Assembly (NCBI RefSeq): GCF_000430805.1
Contig: NZ_KE387260.1
Span: 124,001-188,000, forward strand
DNA: 64,000 bases
Direction of reading: 5' to 3'
Source of the DNA: Chitinilyticum aquatile DSM 21506
GTDB taxonomy: Bacteria > Pseudomonadota > Gammaproteobacteria > Burkholderiales > Chitinibacteraceae
Shown here: positions 8,306-16,716 of the stretch, in pieces
Layout: the number at the start of each line of letters is the position of its first letter
Position numbering within the stretch: the stretch's first letter is position 1
Position numbers and translations under genes: made by a program
Notes under the pieces: model-generated
What the model saw: only the letters and a program-made list of their open reading frames with translations
What the model was told of the DNA's origin: nothing
The model's database searches: none

Positions 8306-10607
8306 ACTGCCGGCCCCATCGCCCCGGCTGGGGCGGTGGGTGCTGACGCTGCCCTCCTTTCTCGCCGGGCTTTTCACCCTTGGCCTCGGCCTGTTTCTCG
8401 TCATCAGCTACTACACCGACCGCAACAGCCGCTCGGAACTGATGGAGCAGGATCTGCTCTGGCAGAAACAGGCCATCCAGCTGCAGATGAGCAATACGCG
8501 GCACGAGCTGGAAAGTCTCGCCGCCACACTGGCCGCCAATGGCCTGACTTCGGCGGATTTCACTGCACGGACACTCTCGCTGATCCAGAACACCCCCGAG
8601 CTGGTCAGCCTTGCCTATGTGGATGAAACCGGCCAGACGCGCTGGCGCACGCCGCTCAATCCGGCCGGAAATGAAGCTCCGCTGTCACACCGCAACCTGA
8701 TTGCCCAGCGCTCCGCCGTGCTGCTGGCCGATGAATCGGTCTACAGCATGCCAATCACCGATCTGGGTAATAAAAACTCGCTGATCGCGCTGACTGTCCC
8801 TGTGAAGCTGCCCTATGCCGGGCGGCATTTCCTCATTGCCCAGTTCGACCTCAACCGCCTGCTCGGCCAGCAGGTGCCGTGGTGGATCGGACAGCGCTAC
8901 CAGATCAGCCTGGTACGTCCCGATGGCAGCGTACTCGCGCACAAGTTCGACCGCCGCCAGGACCCGGACAAGCTCGCACAACAGATCCAGCTTGATGTCG
9001 GCCCCGAGCATTTCATGCTGCAGGCGCGCGTCTATCGTGAACATGGCGACTGGCGGCAAAATGCGCTGCTGGTCGCGCTGATCGGCCTGTCGCTGCTGAT
9101 GCTGGCCTCGACCTGGGCCATGCGGCGCCACATCCGCGAACGCCAGAAAACCGAAGCCTTGCTGCGGCGCGAAACCGCGATGCGGATGGCCATGGAAGAT
9201 TCGCTGGTCACCGGCACGCGCGTGATGGATCTGGAAGGCCGGCTGACCTTTGTAAACCGCGCCTTCTGCTCGATGACGGGCTACAGCGCCGAAGAGCTGC
9301 TCGCCGCCGAACAGATCATGCCCTACTGGCCACCGGAAGAACTCGACGCCTGCCTTGCCATCAACCGCCGCATTCTCGCCGGCGAAAGTGGCAGCAGCGG
9401 CTTCCAGTGCCGTTTCCAGCGCCGCAATGGCGAGCGCTTCGACGCTCGCATCTACGCGGCGAAGCTGGTCGATGGCGAAGGTCAGCACATCGGCTGGATC
9501 AGCTCCTTCTACGACATCACCGAATTGCAGCGCGAGCGCGAAGCGCTGCAGGCCTCGCACGAGCGCTTTGTCACCGTGCTCAACGGTCTGGATGCCGCCG
9601 TGGTCGTCTCTGATGCGCAAAGCGGCGAACTGCTGCTGTCCAACCCGCAGTACAACACCGCCTTCAACCTCCCCGAAGAACACGAGCGCTGCTGTGTGCT
9701 GCCGCTGCTGCCGCGCGAGCAGACCGCCGCACTGCCGGGCGAATGGTTCGACGAATACGGCCAGCACTGGTACCAGATCAAGAGCCGCCCGAGCATCTGG
9801 GTCGATGGCTCACTGGTCTGGCTGGAAATCATCACCGACACCACCGCACTGAAAGATGCACAGCAGCGCGAGCAGCAGCAGAACGAGCAGCTGCAGCAGA
9901 CCAGCCGCCTGATTTCGATGGGTGAAATGGCTTCCAGCCTGGCGCACGAGCTGAACCAGCCGCTGGCCGCGATTGCCAGCTACGCCACCGGCTGCCGCAA
10001 CCTGCTCACGCAGGCCGAGCCCAATCTGCGCCAGCTTGACCAGGCCATCGAAAAAATGGCCGAGCAGGCCAAGCGCGCCGGCCTGATCATCCGCGGCATC
10101 CGCGAATTCGTGCAGCGCCGCGCACCGCACCGCAGCGCCTGCGCCATCGACCAGCTGCTCGCCACCGTGCAGGTGCTGCTCGCCGCGCAGGTCAAGAAAA
10201 ACCAGATCCAGCTCGACATCAGCTGCGACCCGGCGCTGCCGCCGGTGTTCGCCGACCCGGTCATGCTGGAGCAGGTGCTGTTCAACCTGATGAAGAACGC
10301 CATTGAAGCCATGGCCGACACGCCACCGCGCGAACGCCGCCTCAGCGTCACCGCCCGGCGGGCAGAAAGCATGCTGCAGGTCACGATCAGTGATCAGGGG
10401 ACTGGCATCAGCGCCGAACAACTGGAACAATTGTTCAAAGCGTTCTACACCACCAAGGAAACCGGCATGGGCATGGGGCTGAACATCTGCCGCTCCATCA
10501 TCGAGCACCATCAGGGCCGTCTGTGGGTAGAATCGAATTCCGGCGGCGGCAGCCGCTTCCACTTTACCGTACCCCTTTCCGAGGACAGCCATGCCCGCGA
10601 ACCCTGA
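8298..10607 (+). CDS. Membrane sensor histidine kinase, DctS/FixL-like (PAS-PAS-HisKA-HATPase)
   Basis: A 769-residue sensor kinase. TM1 lies near residues 15-35 and TM2 near 260-280, enclosing a periplasmic region of about 220 residues with Cache-like spacing. Two PAS segments follow (about 305-425 and 430-530). The dimerisation box has AHELNQP (phosphorylated His550), and an ATP-binding domain carries NLMKNAIEAM (N box), DQGTGI and GMGMGLNICRSIIE. The GTG at 8298 overlaps the ldhA stop, is preceded by GAGG and gives a short cytoplasmic N-terminus; longer readings run back into ldhA. The architecture is like DctS, sensor of C4-dicarboxylates, but the ligand is unknown. The next gene, overlapping by 17 bp, is its regulator. 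Confidence 0.88.
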   Translation: MRKLPAPSPRLGRWVLTLPSFLAGLFTLGLGLFLVISYYTDRNSRSELMEQDLLWQKQAIQLQMSNTRHELESLAATLAANGLTSADFTARTLSLIQNTPELVSLAYVDETGQTRWRTPLNPAGNEAPLSHRNLIAQRSAVLLADESVYSMPITDLGNKNSLIALTVPVKLPYAGRHFLIAQFDLNRLLGQQVPWWIGQRYQISLVRPDGSVLAHKFDRRQDPDKLAQQIQLDVGPEHFMLQARVYREHGDWRQNALLVALIGLSLLMLASTWAMRRHIRERQKTEALLRRETAMRMAMEDSLVTGTRVMDLEGRLTFVNRAFCSMTGYSAEELLAAEQIMPYWPPEELDACLAINRRILAGESGSSGFQCRFQRRNGERFDARIYAAKLVDGEGQHIGWISSFYDITELQREREALQASHERFVTVLNGLDAAVVVSDAQSGELLLSNPQYNTAFNLPEEHERCCVLPLLPREQTAALPGEWFDEYGQHWYQIKSRPSIWVDGSLVWLEIITDTTALKDAQQREQQQNEQLQQTSRLISMGEMASSLAHELNQPLAAIASYATGCRNLLTQAEPNLRQLDQAIEKMAEQAKRAGLIIRGIREFVQRRAPHRSACAIDQLLATVQVLLAAQVKKNQIQLDISCDPALPPVFADPVMLEQVLFNLMKNAIEAMADTPPRERRLSVTARRAESMLQVTISDQGTGISAEQLEQLFKAFYTTKETGMGMGLNICRSIIEHHQGRLWVESNSGGGSRFHFTVPLSEDSHAREP

Positions 10608-11211
10608 ACGCCGTATCGGCATTGTCGATGATGACGATGCCCTGCGTGACGCCCTCTCCTGGCTTTTTTCGACACGCAATCACTCGGTGAGCACCTTTGC
10701 CAGTGCCGAAGCGCTGCTGAACGATTACCAGCCGGATGATTTCGGCTGTCTGGTGCTCGATGTACGCATGCCCGGCATGGGTGGCCAGGAGCTGTTCGAA
10801 AAGCTGAAGAGCTACAGCTACTGCCCGCCGGTGATTTTCCTTACCGGCCATGGTGATGTGCCGATGGCAGTGGCCGCGCTGAAGGAAGGCGCGGCCGACT
10901 TCATCGAAAAACCGTTTTCCGACAATGACATGGTCGACCTGGTCGAGCGTTGTCTGGCCGACGACCTCACCCGCCGTGGCGAGTGGCAGACACGCGCCTC
11001 GGTCAGCCAGCGGCTGGAAACGCTCACGCCGCGCGAACGCGAAGTGATGAAGCTGATCCTCACCGGCCGGCTGAACAAGCAGATTGCCGACGACCTCGGC
11101 ATCTCGATGAAAACCGTCGAAGTGCACCGCGCGCGCATCCTCGAAAAGATGGCCGTGAAAACCGCAATGGAGCTCGCCGCACTGCTGCGCGAAGCCGGCG
11201 TCGAAGGCTGA
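10591..11211 (+). CDS. FixJ/DctR-family response regulator (REC-LuxR HTH)
   Basis: A 206-residue DNA-binding regulator. The receiver domain has the acidic pocket IVDDDDALRD, phospho-acceptor Asp57 in LVLDVRMPG, Thr in FLTGHGD and Lys in FIEKPF. The LuxR-type helix-turn-helix reads LTPREREVMKLI...NKQIADDLGISMKTVEVHR. It overlaps the kinase gene by 17 bp, so the two form a cognate pair. FixJ-type receivers dimerise on phosphorylation and activate sigma-70 or sigma-54 promoters. The targets are not visible here; ldhA is a candidate by position only. Confidence 0.92.
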   Translation: MPANPERRIGIVDDDDALRDALSWLFSTRNHSVSTFASAEALLNDYQPDDFGCLVLDVRMPGMGGQELFEKLKSYSYCPPVIFLTGHGDVPMAVAALKEGAADFIEKPFSDNDMVDLVERCLADDLTRRGEWQTRASVSQRLETLTPREREVMKLILTGRLNKQIADDLGISMKTVEVHRARILEKMAVKTAMELAALLREAGVEG

Positions 11212-11246
11212 GTTCCAGCTACTGACATACATCACACCCCTTATGA

Positions 11247-11286
11247 CCAGGGCCATTTAAAATGAATGGCTCTGGCTACATACCCA
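11247..11286 (+). repeat. Family P palindrome, copy 1 (before yaaA)
   Basis: CCAGGGCCATT pairs with AATGGCTCTGG across a short loop, followed by the family tail ATACCC. It lies in the 88 bp between the response regulator and yaaA and ends 14 bases before the yaaA start. The left outer arm GTATT is degraded. Confidence 0.6.
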
Positions 11287-11299
11287 TCCAATACCCGCC

Positions 11300-12064
11300 A
11301 TGCTGATGCTCATTTCGCCAGCGAAAACGCTGGACTACACCTCGCCCTGCCCGGAAACCGCCACCACCCAGCCCGATTTCATGCCCGATGCGGCGCGGCT
11401 GATCGCCATCCTGCGCAACCTGAGCCCGGCGCAGCTAGCGGAACTGATGCACATTTCTGATGAGCTGGCCGTCCTCAATACCGGCCGCTACCAGAGCTGG
11501 CAGCCTGAAGCCACGCCAGACAACGCCCGCGCCGCCGTCTTTGCCTTCATGGGCGATGTGTATGAGGGCCTCGATGCCGCCACGCTCAACGCGCCGCAGC
11601 GCGACTATCTGGCGCGCAACCTGCGCATTCTTTCGGGGCTGTACGGCCTCTTGCGTCCCTTCGATCTGCTGCAACCCTACCGGCTGGAAATGGGGACGCG
11701 GCTCGCCAACCCGCAAGGCAGGGATCTCTATGCCTTCTGGGGCGAGCGCATCACCGATGCCATTGCCGCCCTGCAGCCCAGGGCGATCATCAACCTCGCC
11801 AGCGAGGAGTACTTCAAGGCGGTAAAACCACGCCTGCTGGATTGCCCGGTGATCACGCCGGTATTCGAGGATTTCAAGAACGGCAAGTACAAGATCATCA
11901 GTTTCTACGCCAAGCGCGCGCGCGGCCTGATGGTGCGCTATGCCGCGCAGAACGGCATTCGCGAGCCGCAACAGCTGCGCGCTTTCGATCTGGATGGCTA
12001 TGCGCTGGACGAGTCTGCCAGCGATGCCGTACGCTGGGTTTTCCGCCGCAACATCACTGACTGA
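11300..12064 (+). CDS. yaaA: Peroxide stress protein YaaA (DUF328/UPF0246)
   Basis: A cytoplasmic protein of 254 residues. In E. coli, YaaA lowers free intracellular iron and DNA damage during hydrogen peroxide stress. Family blocks are MLMLISPAKTLDY at the N-terminus, GDVYEGLDA, LRILSGLYGLLRPFDL, PYRLEMGTRL, LYAFWGERIT, NLASEEYFK and ISFYAKRARGLMVRY. These are near-universal in the family and the length is normal. It follows a family P palindrome and precedes the EAL gene by 62 bp. No OxyR-type site was recognised upstream. Confidence 0.95.
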   Translation: MLMLISPAKTLDYTSPCPETATTQPDFMPDAARLIAILRNLSPAQLAELMHISDELAVLNTGRYQSWQPEATPDNARAAVFAFMGDVYEGLDAATLNAPQRDYLARNLRILSGLYGLLRPFDLLQPYRLEMGTRLANPQGRDLYAFWGERITDAIAALQPRAIINLASEEYFKAVKPRLLDCPVITPVFEDFKNGKYKIISFYAKRARGLMVRYAAQNGIREPQQLRAFDLDGYALDESASDAVRWVFRRNITD

Positions 12065-12126
12065 AGGCTTGCAGATCACGGCAGTCGCAGCTAGGCTTGA
12101 TTACCCTCTCTGCATCCGTACTGGCC

Positions 12127-13836
12127 ATGAACAGCTCAGCAGAATCCCGCCTCAATCTCCTGCTGGCCACCAGCAATGACACCCTGTGGCTGTGGGACAT
12201 GCAGCAGGATGCCACCCAGTTCGGCAGCCCCTGGCGCAGCATGCTGGGCATCGCGGACGGCGCGCCACTGGGTAACGGTATTGATGAATGGCTGAACCGC
12301 GTGCATCCCGATGAGCACCCCCGCGTCAGCCAGGCACTGCAGCAGCACATTTCCGGCATCACCCCGCTGTTCGAATGCGAACACCGCCTGCAGCACCAGG
12401 ATGGTTCGTGGCGCTGGGTGCTGCTGCGGGCACGCTGCCTGCGCGACGAAGCAGGCCGGGCCGTGGAAATGGCCGGCTCCTTCACCGACATCACCGAGCA
12501 CAAGGTGCTCGACCCGTACACGCGGCTCCCCAACCGCATCCTGTTTCTCGACAGGCTGGAGCGTTCGCTCTCGCGCCTGCGCCACGCGCGCAATCACGTG
12601 GTTGCCGTACTGAACCTGCGCACGCATCTGGCCCAGGGCTACGCCGAACTGCTCAGCCACGACCAGATGACGCAACTGGCGCGCACGCTGGGCGAGCGCA
12701 TCGCCAGCGAAATCCGCCCCTGGGATCTGGTCGCACAGTTTTCCGACATGGAGTTTTCCGTGCTGCTGGAAATGGTCGCCACCACCGACGACCTGCCGGC
12801 CATTTTCAAGCGCCTGCTGGAAGTGCTGCGCAAGCCCATCCAGATTGACGACAACCTGGTCAGCGTCCACGTTGCCATCGGCGCCGCCGACAGCACGGTC
12901 ATTGCCAGCAATGAGGAACAGCTGCTGCGCGCGGCAGAGAGCGCCGCCGCGCTGGCGCAGGAACACGGCGACAACCAGTACGTGCACTACGACCCCAGCA
13001 CGCAAGACAAGCTGAGCCGGCGCCTGCGTTTCGAAAGCGAGCTGCTGCGCGCCATCGAGGATGCCGCCTTCGAGCCGCATTTCCAGCCCATACTCCATCT
13101 CGACGACGGCCGGCTGGCGGGATTCGAGGCACTGGTACGCTGGCCGCGCGCCGGCGGCATCGTCAATCCCGACGACTTCATTCCGGTGCTCGAACGCCAG
13201 GGCCTGATCAGCCAGCTGACCTGGATCATGCTGCAGAAAAGCCTGGTCAGCCACGAGCGCTGGATTGCCGCCGGGCTGATCCCGGCCAGCAGCCGCGTCA
13301 GCGTCAATTTTCCGCCCGAACAGCTGCAGGACCCGGGCCTTGTCGGCCTCCTGCGCGTGATGCTCGACAATGTCGGCGTGGCGACCAGCCGGCTGAAAGT
13401 GGAAATCACCGAACGCTCGCTGGTCTCCGATTCCGGCATGGTGCAGCAGACGCTGCTGGCGCTCGACGAAGCCGGCATCGAAGTCGCGCTCGACGATTTC
13501 GGCACCGGCTACTCCTCGCTGTCGATGCTGCACCGCTTCGAACTCGACAACCTGAAAATCGACCGCAGCTTCGTGAGCGCACTGGAAGAAAGCGCGCAAG
13601 CCTGCAGCATCACGCGGGCGATTGTCGGGCTGGCCGCCGCCAGCAGCCTGACCACCACCGCCGAGGGTATCGAAACCGTGCCACAACTGCGTCATCTGCG
13701 CAGCTACGGCGTGACCTTCGGGCAGGGCTATCTCTTCAGCCGCGCCCTGCCGGCCGACGACGTGGCCCGCTGGGTAAGCGAAGACCTGCCCCGCCTGCAG
13801 CGCCTGTTCACTGAGCTGGCCAGCGAAGGCGGCTAG
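12127..13836 (+). CDS. Cyclic-di-GMP phosphodiesterase: PAS-degenerate GGDEF-EAL
   Basis: A 569-residue soluble protein. An N-terminal PAS (about residues 5-125, WLWDMQQDATQFG through the GSFTDITEHK end) is followed by a GGDEF domain (about 128-285). Its active loop reads FSDMEF at 205-210 in place of GGDEF, so cyclase activity is very unlikely. The EAL domain (about 305-560) keeps EAL at 334-336, DDFGTGYSSL, KIDRSF and AEGIE, so c-di-GMP hydrolysis to pGpG is expected. The ruined GGDEF could still bind GTP as an allosteric site. The ATG at 12127 is chosen because PAS homology begins right after it. No membrane segment is present. Confidence 0.9.
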   Translation: MNSSAESRLNLLLATSNDTLWLWDMQQDATQFGSPWRSMLGIADGAPLGNGIDEWLNRVHPDEHPRVSQALQQHISGITPLFECEHRLQHQDGSWRWVLLRARCLRDEAGRAVEMAGSFTDITEHKVLDPYTRLPNRILFLDRLERSLSRLRHARNHVVAVLNLRTHLAQGYAELLSHDQMTQLARTLGERIASEIRPWDLVAQFSDMEFSVLLEMVATTDDLPAIFKRLLEVLRKPIQIDDNLVSVHVAIGAADSTVIASNEEQLLRAAESAAALAQEHGDNQYVHYDPSTQDKLSRRLRFESELLRAIEDAAFEPHFQPILHLDDGRLAGFEALVRWPRAGGIVNPDDFIPVLERQGLISQLTWIMLQKSLVSHERWIAAGLIPASSRVSVNFPPEQLQDPGLVGLLRVMLDNVGVATSRLKVEITERSLVSDSGMVQQTLLALDEAGIEVALDDFGTGYSSLSMLHRFELDNLKIDRSFVSALEESAQACSITRAIVGLAAASSLTTTAEGIETVPQLRHLRSYGVTFGQGYLFSRALPADDVARWVSEDLPRLQRLFTELASEGG

Positions 13837-13983
13837 TCCACCTCGCCGGGCTCACACCATTTCAGTCGCAGGACTCAGCGGCAGCGGTCAGCACAGACCA
13901 TCACGATGGCCAGCAAGGCACAGGATGACTGCCGCCACTGTAGCCGCCTGGTCGTATGCTCCCCCGGCGGACGATCAGGCCCA

Positions 13984-14319
13984 TCAGGCCGGCATCAGGC
14001 GTTCTGCGCCGGTCAGCTGCGGCAGGCCGTGGCGGGCACGCGCTGTCGTGCAGCGCTCGTCGCCGGGCTCGACCCCGCGACAGGTGCTGGCGCGCTGCTC
14101 GTAGATGCGGCAGGCCACCGCACTGCCAACCTTGCCATCCAGCGCCACGCACCTGACCGGATGGCTGGTCGTACCACGCATCGCCACCAGAAACGGGCTG
14201 ACCGGCTCGACCAGCGCCTGCGGCACGGTGCCGCCACGCACGCCATCGCTTTCGCCGAAATAGAAGGAAACACGGTAGCTGGCGCAACACGCGCCACAGG
14301 AGAGACAGGGATGGCTCAT
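13984..14319 (-). CDS. YkgJ-type cysteine-cluster protein
   Basis: A 111-residue protein with CLSCGACC near the N-terminus and later cysteines in VRCVALDG, VACRIYEQR and STCRGVEPG. This is the CxxCxxCC...C...C pattern of the YkgJ/UPF0153 zinc- or iron-chelating family. The biochemical role of the family is poorly known. The ATG at 14319 (MSHPCLSCG) is chosen because homology starts there; the open frame continues 48 codons upstream without family features. The 147 bp between this gene and the EAL gene (convergent) contain nothing I recognise. Confidence 0.82.
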   Translation of the reverse strand: MSHPCLSCGACCASYRVSFYFGESDGVRGGTVPQALVEPVSPFLVAMRGTTSHPVRCVALDGKVGSAVACRIYEQRASTCRGVEPGDERCTTARARHGLPQLTGAERLMPA

Positions 14320-14480
14320 GCTGCAGAACGGAGTACACACGATCAACAGCGCGGCATTAAAACAAAGCGGCAAGGCTGAAGCAAGCCGCCCGCCGCAGCG
14401 CAAATTACCCGGCCATGTATGCCGCCATAGCCAATGAAATGTCTGTCTCAGGGAGGCATACATGCCCCCCTTTTTCGCGC

Positions 14481-14933
14481 TTAATGTGACCAGAAACGCT
14501 CCAGCCAGCCCTTCTTCTGCCAGCTGCGCTGGGCGCCGCGCGACAGGAAATGCTCGGTATAGCGCTTGTCGCCTTCGAGGATATGGTTGGTCAGCCAGTT
14601 GCGCAGGAAGTGCAGCAGCTCGAAGGTCACCGTCTCGCCGGCAGCCATGCGCTGCTGCAGTGACTGCATCTGGGCGACCAGCGCCTCGTGATGGCCCTTG
14701 TGCTCCTCGTAGTCGGGGTAGCCCAGAATGCGCATCAGGCTTTCCTCCACCGTGAAATGGATGCGCGTGTAGTCGGCCAGCCGGTTCAGGATTTCCGCCG
14801 ACGCCGCGCTGCCGTGGTGGTGCCGGATGGCGTCATGCAATTCATTGAGCAGATTCACCAGCACCTTGTGCTGCTCGTCGATTTCCTGGATGCCGACTGA
14901 CAGCTCGTCCGACCACTCGATCAGCTTGTCCAT
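14481..14933 (-). CDS. Bacteriohemerythrin
   Basis: A 150-residue single-domain hemerythrin that binds O2 at a di-iron centre. The iron-ligand pattern is complete: His in EQHKVL, His and Glu in HFTVEES, the HKGHH pair and His/Asp in NHILEGD. The short N-terminal IEWSDELSVGI is typical of bacteriohemerythrins. The start ATG at 14933 has a strong GGGGAG ribosome site. A perfect FNR box lies 63-76 bases upstream of the start, so the gene is probably switched by oxygen. The likely role is O2 storage, delivery or sensing in microoxic conditions. Confidence 0.93.
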   Translation of the reverse strand: MDKLIEWSDELSVGIQEIDEQHKVLVNLLNELHDAIRHHHGSAASAEILNRLADYTRIHFTVEESLMRILGYPDYEEHKGHHEALVAQMQSLQQRMAAGETVTFELLHFLRNWLTNHILEGDKRYTEHFLSRGAQRSWQKKGWLERFWSH

Positions 14934-14995
14934 GTAACTCCCCTTCTTTCTTGTTGTAGGAAGGGGAAACTGTGACAAAAGCCGCAGGGGAAATA

Positions 14996-15009
14996 TTGAT
15001 CTGAATCAA
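14996..15009 (-). promoter_or_regulatory. FNR/Anr-type operator upstream of bacteriohemerythrin
   Basis: The sequence TTGATCTGAATCAA is an exact match to the FNR consensus TTGAT-N4-ATCAA. It is centred 69.5 bases before the bacteriohemerythrin start codon, a distance compatible with a class II site at -41.5 from a transcription start near 14961. It sits between that gene and the end of the solute-binding protein gene. FNR is the oxygen-labile Fe-S regulator, and control of an O2-binding protein makes biological sense. Confidence 0.75.
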
Positions 15010-15018
15010 GTCACGCAG

Positions 15019-15729
15019 CTAGCGCGATACGGCCGCCAGCCCGGCATTGAAACGCCGCAACAGCGCTTCGGCATCGGGACGGTTGCGCGGGATGATGAGA
15101 TGCAGCGAAAGGCTGCCCATTTCCTGCCCCAATAGCTGCGGCTGCGGTAGCGAAGCCGGCAATTCGCGCAACGCCTGCCGCCCCTGTTCGCGGTCGGTAA
15201 TCGTGAAATCCGCCTGCCCCAGCGCAATCATTTTCATGCAGGAGCGCATGTCATACGGATGGGCATAGGTCAGTTCGCCCGCTTTGAGCATCTGCTCGAT
15301 TGGCGCCAGATGTGCCCAGCCATGCGGCAGGCAATAGCGCAGGCCACGCAGGGTTTCCGGGCGGGCGCCATCGAGCTTGCTGCCAGCCCGACCGAACACG
15401 TAAAACTTCAGATCGAACAGCGGCGCGGAATACAGAAACAGCTTTTCACGCTCAGCCGTGGTGATATATGGATAGGTTGCGGCAAATTCACCCGCCAGCG
15501 TCGCCTGATAGCCATTCTGCCAGGGGCGCCAGCTCAACTCGGCACTCAGGCCTGCTCTTGCCATTGCGGCACGTACCAGTTCGGTCGCCTGGCCGCCACC
15601 GGGCAGCTGCGGATCGGCAAATGGCGGGTAGCCTGGGCCGGAAACAATCGGCAGCGGCTCAGCCACCAGCCACGACGGCCAGCACAGCAAGCAACACAGT
15701 AGCAGCCTCAGCATGGGACGAAGGGCCAT
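15019..15729 (-). CDS. Periplasmic solute-binding protein, family 3-like (orphan)
   Basis: A 236-residue protein with a Sec signal peptide (LLLCCLLCWPSWLVA, cleavage near residue 23). The family 3 substrate-binding pattern is visible: GPGYPPFADPQLPGGG...ATELVRAAM at the N-terminus, then TYPYITTAEREKLFLYSAPLF, then a C-terminal lobe with CMKMIALGQADFTITDREQG. No permease or ATPase gene is adjacent. It may therefore be an orphan receptor or a betaproteobacterial SBP_bac_3 protein of unknown role. The start ATG at 15729 has a near-perfect AGGAGG site. The ligand cannot be read from the sequence. Confidence 0.85.
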   Translation of the reverse strand: MALRPMLRLLLCCLLCWPSWLVAEPLPIVSGPGYPPFADPQLPGGGQATELVRAAMARAGLSAELSWRPWQNGYQATLAGEFAATYPYITTAEREKLFLYSAPLFDLKFYVFGRAGSKLDGARPETLRGLRYCLPHGWAHLAPIEQMLKAGELTYAHPYDMRSCMKMIALGQADFTITDREQGRQALRELPASLPQPQLLGQEMGSLSLHLIIPRNRPDAEALLRRFNAGLAAVSR

Positions 15730-15814
15730 GAATTCCTCCTGAAGTGGCTGCAGCACATGCTTCAGGCTAGCAGCTGCCCTGTTGCTGGCCAGCTGCAAAC
15801 GGCAAACGGCAATG

Positions 15815-16705
15815 TCAGCCGAACAGTGCCACCGCCTGCCGCACCGTTTCCGCCTGGATCGCGACAGTCTCGGCAATGGGCTCGGCGTAGCCGCCGCCCA
15901 TCGTCACCGCCACCGGCACGCCAAAGCGCCGGCACGCAGCGAACACCTGACGGTCGCGCTCGGCCAGCCCGGCACGGCTGAGATTCAGCTTGCCCAGCCG
16001 GTCGCCGGCGTAGCTGTCGGCGCCGGCCAGATAGATCACCAGATCGGGCGCGGCCAGCGCGAACAGCTGTGGCAGTGTACCGGCCAGCAGCGCAAAATAG
16101 CCCGCGTCGTCGCAGCCGTCGTCCAGTTCGATATCCCAGTCGCTGGCTTCCTTGGTGAACGGGAAATTGTTGCGCCCGTGCATGGAAAACGTGAACAGCG
16201 CAGGATCATCGCGCAGCATGTGTGCGGTGCCGTTGCCCTGGTGCACGTCCAGATCGATCACCAGCGCGCGGCGGATCGCGCCGTCGCGCTGCAGCACGCG
16301 CAGCGCCACCGCCGAATCGTTGAACACGCAGAAGCCGCTGCCGTGATCGGCATAGGCATGGTGCGTGCCGCCGGCCAGACTCACCCCACAGCCCTCGGCC
16401 AGCGCCGCACGGCACGCGGCAATCGTCGCGCCGGTCGACGCCCGCGAGCGCAGCACCAGCTCGGGCGACCACGGCAGGCCGATTACGCGTTCTTCGGCAG
16501 GCGTCAGCAGCCCGGCCAGTTGCCGCTGCACATAGTTCGGCGTGTGCGCCGCCAGCAGCTCGTCGGTCGTGGCAACGGGGGTATCAACACACAGCCCTTT
16601 CGCAAAAAGGGCTACCTGCTCATACAGCATGGTGTATTTGATCACCGGGAAACGGTGGCCCGCCGGCAGCGGCAGCGGGTAGTGGTCGGAGCGGAAGATT
16701 TTCAT
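15815..16705 (-). CDS. Histone-deacetylase-family (acetoin-utilisation type) zinc deacetylase
   Basis: A 296-residue cytoplasmic zinc hydrolase of the HDAC superfamily, closest in pattern to the compact HDAC11/class IV-like bacterial group. The His-His charge relay is in GGTHHAYAD (115-116). Zinc ligands are Asp153 and His155 in DLDVHQGNGT and Asp230 in AGADSYAGD. The transition-state Tyr273 is in MGGGYA, so it should be active. The substrate may be acetylated lysine or a polyamine; it is not determined. A family P palindrome is embedded in frame at about residues 27-43 (VALFAKGLCVDTP), where the codons are unusually AT-rich. The CbrC-family gene ends 11 bp upstream, so the two are cotranscribed. 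Confidence 0.92.
   Translation of the reverse strand: MKIFRSDHYPLPLPAGHRFPVIKYTMLYEQVALFAKGLCVDTPVATTDELLAAHTPNYVQRQLAGLLTPAEERVIGLPWSPELVLRSRASTGATIAACRAALAEGCGVSLAGGTHHAYADHGSGFCVFNDSAVALRVLQRDGAIRRALVIDLDVHQGNGTAHMLRDDPALFTFSMHGRNNFPFTKEASDWDIELDDGCDDAGYFALLAGTLPQLFALAAPDLVIYLAGADSYAGDRLGKLNLSRAGLAERDRQVFAACRRFGVPVAVTMGGGYAEPIAETVAIQAETVRQAVALFG
16577..16625 (-). repeat. Family P palindrome, copy 2 (inside the HDAC-like gene)
   Basis: Reading the minus strand, AGCCCTTT (16606-16613) pairs with AAAGGGCT (16593-16600) over a five-base loop and the tail reads GATACCCC. It is in frame within the deacetylase gene. The codons here (gta, ctt, ttt, tgt, gtt) contrast with the GC-ending codons around them. 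Confidence 0.55.
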
Positions 16706-16716
16706 GGCAGCTGCGC

